64,000 nucleotides of DNA, taken from Leucaena leucocephala. Its lineage: Eukaryota > Streptophyta > Magnoliopsida > Fabales > Fabaceae. The stretch is from positions 17,746,501-17,810,500 of the forward strand of contig CM073518.1 of NCBI GenBank assembly GCA_037074615.1, read 5' to 3'. A model generated the notes under the pieces. That model searched no databases, was not told the origin of the DNA, and worked only from the letters and a program-made list of their open reading frames with translations. The position numbers were made by a program, and so were the translations under genes. How positions within the stretch are numbered: position 1 is the stretch's first letter; the number at the start of each line of letters is the position of its first letter. This document shows, piece after piece, positions 1-12,000 of this stretch.

Positions 1-11
1 CACGACCAGCA

Positions 12-3000
12 ATGGACCCTTCCAACAACACAGGAACGGAAGATGAAATCATTGCGTTCAAAAAGAAGAGAGCTCGCCTTGTTAGTTTCGCTGACAATGA
101 GATTACCTCCGTTCACATCTTTCGTAGGGACGACGAAGACTCTGAATCGGCTTTTGAATCCACCAAACCCTTCTCCCCTGCCGATGGGAAAAGTCCGGAG
201 AACGAAGTTCTAGGGATTTTGAGGGACTTGGCAGGTGCTCGCGATGAGGAGGATCTCAGAGAGTCGCCGCCACGCAATGCTGGTGAGAATGGTGATGACA
301 ATGATGACGAAGGTGAAGCTGTGAATGTGAGGAAGTCCTTTCTGAAGCCAATTGGTTCTCCTTCTCCGGGTAGTAGCACTGCTGGTTCCGTCGCCTCAAC
401 TGACGATGGCAAGTTCTAGTACCTGTTCTTTCATAGTTTCGTTTGTATGGTGGGAGAAGTGCAAAATAGATGGTGGGATGGATAATGGCAAATGACGGTG
501 GTTTGTATGGGGTTCCAACGTCCCCCTCCCGTGGCCTTTTAATTTGCACGAGTAATTGGATTTCCTTCCTTAAACCATGTCTAATTACGTGAGTTGGTTT
601 GGACATTGGAATTCTGATTGTATCTAATCAATTTAGTAAAAGATGTTGAGCCCCGACCAAATAATTGGGATGCTTTTATTTTGCTAATGGGTTTATATCA
701 ATGGGGGGAAAAGACTTTTTGTGGCTGATATGCACATGAGAGAACCCTGATTGGAAGGCTAACGTTTGTCATAATACATTAGCTTTTAATTTAATTTGTT
801 CTCAGTGAATACATGTCTCGTGCGACATTGATGTTAATTTGTTCCAATTCCATTTTTCAGAAGATGATTTTCATGGTCCTGTATCTGCAAGTTTCATCAG
901 ACCTGGAGAGCTCTCTGACTCTGCTGCCTCAGATGGTAATCATGATATTACGATGGACTCAACTGCATTTTCATTGCACTACCGGGCTGTCTCCTCAGGT
1001 CCCTCTTCATCAGGATGTTCTATGGAACTTAAAAAAATTACCAGGCTGTCTCCTCATCCCTCGTTTCCTGCTGACACATCAAGTGTCAGTAAAGACTCAA
1101 ATGATATGAGTATTGTAGGAGAAAAGCCACGTAGATATGATTACCACAGACTTTCTCCTTCAATAGAAGCAATGTTAGCAGAAGGAAGTAAGGATTTGCT
1201 TGCTTCCCCTGAGTTAGATTCTACTGGCTCAGGTTTATCAAAACTGAGTAAGGCATCTCCAACTATGCAGAACATCAATGGGGTGAGGAGCCCATCAAAT
1301 TCAGCAATGAATGTCCAAAACATGAAATGTCTGGGCCTGCAAGCAAATTAGACGAGTCAAATATATCTTCGAAGAGCCCTCCTATCAATGGAATCACCAG
1401 CATTCTCTTATTTGATAGAGGTGATAATACAGTTGCTGATGCTTCCACCAACCAAATCCAAAGCTCTGATTGTACAATCAAAGTAAGCAGCATGTCATGT
1501 TAGTATTTGATCAAGTCTTGGTCTCTTGCTTTACATATCTATTTTCATTTATTTAAAGCAATTTTTATGTAATGGAAGAAATGTTTTTAGTGAATGCCTG
1601 ACGTTCATGCATTATGCTGGCATCAAGACAGGCTTTTTTGTTCTTGTTTTAGTTATTTATAATCTTCTCTTATCGAATGTTTTATTTTGTTCTTGATCTT
1701 ACTACCTTTGGCCTTTTCCTCCAAGTTTGATGCCAATGATGAATTTATTCTTTTCATATTTAGGATTTTAATTGTGTATAAGGGTGATTATGAGAGTGAA
1801 AGTTATCTCATATCTATTCTTGCTTGAATGTTTTTCCCTTTGGAGTTATGTTTTCCTTCTTTGTTGATATTGGAGATATTTGCAGCATATATTTTGCATG
1901 GTTTGAGCTTTGCGAGTATTTATTCTTAGAGTAGAGTCATGCATCCAGCTTCTCTTTTTGGTCCCTTAGCTCCATCCGCATTAGCTCACCCTTGAAATCT
2001 CATTCCCTCCTATTTGTACTAACCATATACCACAACGTTACTACTTTGATACCAAAAATGATGAAACCATGCACTATATTGATTAAAAGGGCAGTTTACA
2101 CTTCTCTACATCTTGGACGAAGAAATCATATGTTGCAGCTACGGTGGTCTTCATGTGAGCGTTTGTAAGTTACATCCCAACATAAATGTCTCGTCAAGAA
2201 GATCCAAGGTGTATTTCCTTTGGTAGATGGTAATGTAAATTGTAGTTTAAAATGAGTGGATATTGATCTGAATTATTTACAGCCAATATGTACAGTATTA
2301 TAATGAGCTTGGACATATGTCTGTCAAATGGGTTTCTAGGAGAAAACCTTGTTAGGATATCAGTGGTCTATTGATAAGTGAATATGTAGTCTAGTCCAAT
2401 GACCCCTTGTTAAATCTTCTCCTTGAATCAGGTTATTCGCTATATTTCTTGCTATTTGATTGTCACAAAAGATTTTCTTGCATTTTTGAGGGAGGAAATT
2501 GTAAGTCTTCAAGTAGTCAATTTAGCAAATAAGGAAACACATGGCCAGAGAAAGAGTTAACCAGAACAAACGAGGAAACTATAATAACTAGAAAAGAAGA
2601 AAATGAAGACATGCAGTAATCAACTGTTGGTGATCCTCCCATTCCTTAAAACTCTGTCTGGGAGTGTTCTTTCATATATTTATGTTGAAACTATAAGAAA
2701 GCAGAGTGTGCTTGTGATAAGTTGTAATATTTCTAGGGCATGCAGCAAGGTGGTGGGTTATTTGTTTGTAAATAATTGTGTTTGTGGGTATTATGTTCTT
2801 CAGATTTTAGTGTTTGATGCCTTCATTTTTAGGGAACTTGTGTGTTATTCAAATAATTTCAGGCACTTGAGTAGCCAGCTTGCTTATATATGCAGAATGT
2901 TCCACTCTGTTATGTGCTGTGGATAGTTTGGGAGGAATATCACAATTTCATAGCAAATAGCTGCTTTTGCAAGATTTTCTGAGCCTTCTGAATTGTTTAT

Positions 3001-6000
3001 TCCTTTAGTATAATGAATGTTTCACTCCTGGTTGTACTTCTATTGTTTAGTTCTAATTTTGCAGTACTTTTATTCTTAATGCTCTTGTTCTCATGTAGAG
3101 GAGCTCTAACATTTTATGTGCATCTTGTGTACTTGGTTGTGTCTTCTTTGGCTTTGTTTAATGCATCGTCATCTTCAGGAGACAAAATTTCTTGCTTGTA
3201 TTATGTGATTGATCAAATCACATTGTTGGTATGTGTAGTGAACAGAGATAAAAGTCTCTGTGAAAAACTCTATTCCATAAAAATAATGTTGTACAAGGCT
3301 GAATAATATAGGCAAGGAAATAATAAAATGAAATAATAAAATAATGGCTAATCCTATCTAGATCTTTATCATATCTTAATATTGAGATAGATAAGATATT
3401 AGCTAAGATAATGTTAATAAATCAGATCAAGATCTAAATCTAAATAATCCTAATCTAATCTAATTTAAACATAACAGATTTGATATTGGGCTTGGGCCCA
3501 AAGGGGGCTTCGTTATTCAACACTATGCATGGCTTGCAGTGGCAGTTTTGTATCTATTCTTGTACTTGCAGCGGTTTATGTTGAGTTACATGCTTAAATG
3601 CATTGTACCTTTTATTTGTTCGATATATATAATATATATCAATATGTGTATGCAGGGAATTAAGGAGTTTGTTAAAGATGCCACTAGGCCAGCTAAAAAG
3701 CAATTAAATTTTGCTGCTGCTAATATGAAAAGCCCGCCAGAGGTTGATGATTGCTTGGAGGTGTCAACAAAACATGACCTCAGATATCACTATCTGAATG
3801 AAAACCGGGTGAAGGAAATTAATCTGAAAGAAGCAGTGCATGTATCTGACATAGATCACAATCAAGTCGATGGAAATCTAATACAGGGATCAACTCCATC
3901 AACATTTTCTGGGAGAGAGCTATTATTAATGTTTTTTACGCATAAAAGATGCTCTTCCCCTTTGGAATTATTGGATCAGAAGTATTCACCATCCTTAGAG
4001 AGCCAAAAGAATTGCTTTAGTAATCTGAAACAGCTGGATCAGCAGAATGCTTCTGCTTGTAGTGGCTCAGGGCAATCTGATGAATGTAGCTCTTTGGCTA
4101 CAGTAGCTAAGCATATGGATATGCCTATATCTGCAAAGAGTGAAAGCTCAGCTTTTGAAGTTGCAGATGTCGTCCAATTTTCTAAGGTAAGAAGAAAACT
4201 TAAGAACTGTAAGTTCAAATTCAGAGACATCTGTTACAGTGGTTTAAAATAAGTCTATTCTTGATATTAATTCTCATCTATTTATATGGTTAGTGCTCCT
4301 CTAGCTTCCATTATTTTCTACATCTTTCTATGTAAAATTTACACATCTATTTAGCCCTCTGGTTCTTCCTTTGAGAAGTGAAGCTTTTGGAAGGCCATCT
4401 CAAACAACTCTGGTTACGTTGATGTTATTTGATGTTTAAACCTCCAATATCTGTAATTGATTGTGTACTTGCTGGTTCCCATCAGCATTATGATTATTAT
4501 TGTTACAAGGCATATAACTTGTGAACTGAAAGTTCACCTGCCAGGTCCAGTTGTAATTGAATTTTTCCCACAAGAAATTTACAAAGAAAACTTGAGTTTC
4601 TCTCCATTTTGTCTAAACACATTACAAAATTTCTTGGTTTTCTTTGGTTACATATGGTTGCAAGATGGGAAAAAGAAAAGAGGTAACATGTATGTAAATC
4701 ACTCAACAACAACAAGCCTTATCCCCACTATATGGGGTCGGCTACACAGATCACATGATATCATCATGCTTTATTAACAATCAAATCTTTAGAGATTGTT
4801 AACCAATAGGTCCCATTCAATGACTTCATTAAGTTTTCTCTTTAGTCTTTCTCTATCCCTTCTCAGAGGATTTAATATTATCTAATCTACCCTCCTCATT
4901 GGCGCTTTCAACAACCTTCTTTGTACATGTCTGAACTCTGAATCACTTCAAATGATTTTCTACCATTTTCTCTTTAATAGGCGCCATGCCTACTCTTCCT
5001 TTGCTATGATTATTTTGAATCTTATCTTTTCTTGTATGATCACACATCCATCTCAACATCCCCATCTCTGCTGCCCCAACTTTATGCTCTTTTTGTCTGT
5101 GTAAATCACTCTGGTACTTTGTAAGAAATAATAGAAAGAAATAGTACTGTTGATGACTGATAAAGACATAAGAGACATTGTAGAACAAATTGATACCTAA
5201 TTTCTCATGACTACCTTTTCCGGCACCTATGTTGTGTGCTACCAAACATATCCTTAATATTAATAATACTGAAAATATTTTTCTTGAAATAGATGTTCCT
5301 AAGAAGAGTTCAAGCGTGTCTTACTGTTAAGCGAATCATCACTTCTGATTTTTCCTTTATTTTATATTGTTGATGATGTTATTCCTCCCTTCTTCGTCCA
5401 TGTTGATCTGACACTGATTTTGTTGGTTGGGTAACTTAGGCTATGTCCAGGAAAAATTCAGCAAAGAGACTGGCTAACAAAACACAAGTACAGAGTACCT
5501 GTACGGAAGGTATAAAACAAACTCCAATCCAAGAAGCATCAATTTTGTTACCCCCTGTGGAAGGGCTACCGAGTGAATCACTGCGCCACAACTCACATGG
5601 TTCCAATGGTAACTACCATCAGATGCTACAAACTCAAGTTGCTAACAGCCCTTCTAATGAATTTTGCATGAAGAATTGTTCTGGGAAAAAACGAAAAGCA
5701 ATCGAACTAAGGGAAGAAAACACTGCAGATAAAATAGGGAGAATTGATGGTACTTTAAGTGTTCATACAAATGAGAATATGGATTTACAGATAATCTTGC
5801 AGCAGTCAGATGACATAAGTGATAGAGAGAAGCTTGGAAATCAGGCATGGAAGAATTATGCTGATGTATGATTACTGTTTATGTTAAATGTTTATCATAT
5901 TTCAGTTGTATCATTGCATCTCTTGACTATACATATTTCTTGCAGATTCTAGCAAAATTCTCAGTGAGCACAACACATTTGCTTGGTCCCTCAGCAGATA

Positions 6001-9000
6001 AGCTAAATTTGAAAATGGTATGTTCCATGCAATTGAGTTTCACATATGAGTAGAAAATTAGAGGAGACATCATGGAGATAAAGTTTGCGAAAATTATTTA
6101 TTTATTTTCACTTCATTACCCATGTCAATTTTCTTTAAGTTTGTGAAAACTAAACATTAGACTTGTTCATGCTAATTCACTATATTAGATTGGCATGCTG
6201 GAAGATATTTTGGCTCATTGGTGGAGGGTTAAAACATTTGAGATTCTTTTCGCAGATATTCGTTCTCAGGTTTGTCTAGTAATCACATATAAAGATATGC
6301 TTTTGGTGATTGGACTGTGTTCCTTCTCATTGATTCTACTTGTTTCGTTTTCAGCAGAAAATAACCAATCCTCTAAGCATTCTAAGTCATAGAAAGTAAT
6401 TATCTTACTCTCTATAATTAAGTCACTTTGTGGGTTGTTTTTCTTTTTGGTTTGTTATGAAACCATTAGGACGATTGGGATTATTGACAACTGTATATTT
6501 CTTTTACAGAGTTATGGAAACAAGAATGGTGCTGTATAGCATAGCATATGAGAAGGCAAAACTGCAACTAATGCATATGAAGCGAGAGATATTACAGGTA
6601 TTCTGTTTCATGTTTCTTAGCTATTTCATTTCTTACAGTTTGTGATTTGCACTTCTGCACTAGCAGAAAAAGGTACAGTTGTTGAGCTTTGGGCTTCAGG
6701 AGTGTCAAACATTGAAGTCAACTTGTGCTCCATTTTCATCTAAAAATGTGGCATCCAATAATACTCTGGCTAAGAGTCTCTCCCTTTCTAGCTTGATCAG
6801 TTCTGAAGGAAAACGTCAGGTATGTGTATGTTGAGGTTATGTAGATTGACCAAGTGATAAGGGCTTTCAGAATCATGATGTTGTCTTTTTAATATCTATT
6901 AGAAGATAACTCAAGAGAAATAGGCGCTATGGGTGGTATTGGAATAGGAAATAAGTTGAAGAAAAGTTAAAAGTAAGTAATACTATAAGTTACCACTTTC
7001 TTCCCTGTAAAAATCAACAAATTTGAAAACTTGGTATCTTGCTCTCTTTTCCCTGACTCATCAAGCCTGAAAAGTTTTAGTTTTTAAACTTTGTGAGAGT
7101 CTTTTGATTATGATTAGCTAGAGATCTATAGTTCGCCACATCAGAATTCATCTCAAGAAATGCAATTTATGTTGAGTCTAACCTTCCTGCTGTCAACCCT
7201 ACCTAGTGGGATAAGGTTTGTTGTTGTAACCCTCCTGCTATTACAAGTGCATTATGTTAAAGAAGCTGTTCAGCTTTCTTCACCAGATCTTCATTCAACA
7301 TAAGTATTTTGGTTTCCCCCTAAGTATTGTCATATAGTGGCACGGAATTGCTGCCAAGGCCAAAGCTCTTGCTATCAAGGACGAGGAGTGCAGAAAATTT
7401 CTGTATATATTCTGATACCATTCTCCACCTGACAGTTTGAATTAAACATCTTCAAGTTCAAAAAACAAAAATCCTTTCTTCTAGACTACTCTCAATTCAA
7501 ATGCCTCTCTTTTTGTCTCAAGAGAAATGTAGAAAGAGTAAATGTTAGCAGGGAATTGTCTAACCCCTATTTCCATAATAAAAGTTGATTATCCATATCT
7601 TTATTTGACATCTTGATCTACAAAGCAATGCTGTTAAATATATATATATATATATACCGGTTAAAATGTTTTCCTTTACATATCATACTTTATTTATTTT
7701 TATTTTTTTTGCCCTTATAGTTCCTATTTGGTTGGTGCAGTTGTATATTAGGATGTATAGAATATTGTGCTTGGCATGTTTAACTGGCAATCTTGATTTG
7801 ACAATGTTTTGTTTCTTGCAACAAAGTGAAGGCAATGTCATTGGAGCTTGAAAATTTGGTTCACGAGGCAAAATCATTAACTAAATTCCTTTATAATTGC
7901 TGCAAGTTGGAGGATGATCAGAACAGTGCCGATTCTATGACACCAGTTCATGATTATTTGAAGAAGCAAATGTCTTGTAAGCTTATATCCCGAAATCTGC
8001 AGGTATTTCTGCTTTTCACATGGTTCTCTTGTACATATATTAAACTATCCTTTGTTCAGACATTGTCTTCATTATTGGCTAGGTTTGGGAAATTGACAAT
8101 TTTGAGCATAAGGATGCTTGTTACGAGATTCATCTCAACTATTGTGGTTGCATCATCATGAGGTTGAATCTTGATCTAATTCCTTATGTATCTATGTACA
8201 ATTGGAGTTTATTATATAACTATAAAACTAAATGTACGTGTCTTTTTATGGCTTGTAGGTTAATAGTACATACTGATTCACCAACAATAATAATCTCCAA
8301 AAAATTGAATGATCAATCTATTTTGAAGGTAATTTAGGTGGCAATTAATTTTATTCCATTTTTTTATATACAATACTTTTATTGTTTTAATAATTTTTAT
8401 TTTTTCGGATTTAGAACCTTCCAAAAATGGATGCTTTGTCAGCATTTGTGTTTGGCTTAGATCCTGATACCTTAAGAAATTCAATGGTTCAAGATGTTTG
8501 GCACAAGAGTCACAGGTAATCATCACTAATTCTCATGTTGCATTGGATTTAATTGATGTTTAGTTTCTTTTCTAAAGGATTATGTTTATTATTCTTGTAA
8601 GGTAGTACTTGTGATTATTGATTTAATAATACTAATAATAATAATTTGATATAATATTTATTTATGATGCCAATGACAAGCTACAATTAAAAATTTCATT
8701 CACGAACCTTCTTTATCTCAAAGTCAAAGGTTTCTGGCCTTAAAGTGTAAGGCACTCTCAGGCAAGGGCTAAACAGGCCCAGCACGCTCACGCATCATGA
8801 GAGATGCTGCCTTCTGTGAGGTGCCAAGAGTCAAGCACCTTTTCTGCCTTTTAACTTGCTAAAGGCATAGCCTTAGGCACCTTACTCACGGGAGTCTTTG
8901 ATGCAAAAGGTTCTTCAATTTCTCCTTGAATCTATTAAAAACATTCCTGTGAAGATACGGCAAATAGGGTGAAAAAACATTATTTTTCTGGAGTATGTAC

Positions 9001-12000
9001 CACTTTGTCTTGTATTTCTCTTTCTCACACCATTAGTGTAACTCAAAAGTTGGCAAGTATTATAGAAATTATTTCCAATATCTTGGTGATGCTAACATGA
9101 TATTCTATGTAGATAACAAGATCACTTCTGTGCAATTTGCTTGATGTGATGGAGGAGGTTCAGTTAGCTCGCATAGAGATCAAAAATTTGGTGCAAGTGA
9201 AATTCTATTCTCAATCAGGTGAAAATTTTCTTGTGACTTCCGTGGATATTACCACTTGAGCATAGTAGTTAGTGTGTATGATTAAAGTGTTGTATTGATT
9301 CTAAAATCTGTGGTACAATTATAAACAACCCAAAGACTATATACAGGAAAAGAATCAAATAATTGCTGCAAACAACCTCCAAAGTTTCTCTTAATAATAA
9401 TAAGATTTTCTCTAATAAAAGTATATTGATAATAGTAAAAAACCAGCCTAGCACCCATTCATCAATAATCCTGAAATATTAAGATTTCTATACCCCCTTC
9501 AAGTTGGATTGAAAATGTTAATAATGTCCAATTTAATAAGGAGTCCTTTGAATGTATGAAGTGGTAAGCCCTTTGTGAGGAGAGTAGCCGTTTGTTCCTT
9601 TGTGGGAATATATGTCATGAAAACAATTCCTTCCACTTTTCCTATGATCAAGGGCCTGTTTGGATAGGATTTTGAAAAAGGGCTTATGAAAAAAAAGGGC
9701 TTATGGACAACTTATGGAAAAGGACTTTTGGAGAAGAGTTTATGGAAAAAAAGTGGTTTTGAATAAATAGGTGTTTGGATAGTTATTTTTAGAATGACTT
9801 TTATGGTGGTAAATTACCAAAAAGGGTATGATTTGATTTAAAGTAAGAGAGAGGAGGGAGTTAGAGAAAAGAGAAGAGAGAGGAGAGAAGGAAGAGAGGA
9901 GAGAGGAGAGAGGGTGTAAGAAAAAGTAGGGGTAAGATAGTAATTGGATAGTCCATAAGTGCTTTTACTGTTGAAAAAGCTATTTTAAATAGCTTATTCA
10001 AAACCATGGTTTTAAACCATGGTTTTGTCCAAAAGCACTTATGGACAAATAAGCCTGTTTGTTTTGAAATTTTCCCAAACCGAGGTTTGGGCCAAAAGCC
10101 CTTTTAAAACCGCGGTTTGGGTGTTTTCCAAACACACCCGAAGTGTTTGTCTACTTCCTGTGTTTTGCTCAATCATTTTGCACCAGGTTGAGAAATATAT
10201 TAATTTCTTCTTTGATGTCGCAATATACTTTGATATGAAGTTTTGCACTAATGTGTAATTCTTCAAACGTTTTTTTTTTAGCCATAACCCTTAACATATC
10301 CCTTGAGCCAATGCTCCCAATTTTGCTTCCCGCTGCTTCTTGCCTCCCCATTTTTTTCTTACTTCTCCATGTCACTATGTTTCCCTATACAAAAGCCCAG
10401 TATCCACTGGCTGATCTTCTATAAGCTACTTGAGCTCATTGTCCCTTTTTAAACAAGAGATCTCTTTCTGGTGATCCTTTTTAGGTACTTAAGAATTCTG
10501 TACAATCTTTAGATGTACCTCCTTTGGTGAATGCATATATTGACTATCGGCACTCACTTTTAAATTTATTTACTCTCATGTTTTACTTTGATATTTGGCT
10601 TACTTTCTCATGGTTTTTGAATATCATCCATTTTGCTTTTATTATTTGTATTTTTTGTTTTCCTCATGAATACAAAATTAGAGAGTGTGGAGTTGGATGG
10701 GGATCATGAACTTTTAGTATATACTTAATAATCCCAATGGCCTTATAGTCTAGTGGTATGAAATGTCCTCTCTTAGTGGGAGGTCACGGGTTCAATTCCA
10801 TTTGTTATCTTAGGCTTTAGTGCCTGCCCTTCTAATTCAAAAGAAAAGTATATACTTAATGATGTTAAACTCTTTTGGTTTGGGAATAATATTATACCAA
10901 CTATTCAATTACAAATATGAAACTCCATGGATTTGAATTTCAAATTCAATCGCCTTTGGTTTGTTAACTTCGGCTTTTTTACCTAAATGTTCCTTACTAT
11001 GCAAAAATTGTAAATTAATTATTCAATTAAAAGAATATGTGACTGAATTTGCAAGTAAAATTTCTCAAGAAAGAAATTGCAATATTTTTACATTTGACAA
11101 TAGCATTCCCCTTGGAGTTTTGAACTTGAGATAATTCTGGCACTTGAGGTTTTGTATAATCTGACGTGCGAATCAGATTGGATTGCCCAAATGAACTATT
11201 AATTATGAATTTGTTTTTGTCAAACTATTATTGCGAAATTTGTCTGATTACACTATTCTGACTTTGATTCTTTGTAAATGCGAAATCTGGAGTTTCATTT
11301 AATGTTTGAAATGGTAAGGTCCCCTTTACGGGTCTTTTTCCTTGACTTTAGCTGATCCTTGGTTATTTATTCTTTTTTTTTTAATTATTTTAAGAGAGTA
11401 AACTTGGTTATTTAAGCTTACATACTTAAATACCTTTTACTTCTAATCGAATTAGGAAATGTGCAGTTGTTTTTAATCCATGACTTACTCTATAACTAGT
11501 TCTTGTTATTAGCATATATAAACATTTTTTTATTTTTTAATAATCCACTTATTTTGGTTTGACTAGAAGAAAGCATATTAAGTTTTAATACCTAAGTTCC
11601 ACCAGAAACATTTAAAAAATTCAACTTGTTACTTGTTGAACTTGAAACAGTTAAGCTTCAGTAAGTGCTAGAATTTAGGCTCTAGTGAATAGCAATAGCA
11701 AGTAATCCTCCTATCCCTTAGACTATGTTTGGTAAAATAAAGGGGAGAAGAGGGGAGGGGAGAGATTTTAACGGCGATTTATAAATTTAATATTATTATA
11801 AGTATAATATAATCCATAGATGTTCTAATTAAAAGCGTTCCCTTCAAGAACCTCCTTTTGGAGGGGAGGGGTAAAAGGTCCCTCCGCTCCATTTAAAAAA
11901 TGTTTGAGCCAAACTAGCTGAATTGGTTATTTTTAATAAAAATAAATTATTTTAAGTTTAATATGGTATATGTTCAAACAAATTATGAGTATATAGAGAT

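Noticed and set aside
3539..4252. 237-codon ORF taken as a separate gene
   Set aside because: Only 3656-4186 is coding, as KNL1 exon 3 between clear splice sites; the ORF start lies in the intron.
10735..10810. Functional tRNA gene
   Set aside because: A and B boxes are present, but target-site duplications and lack of a proper acceptor stem point to a SINE.
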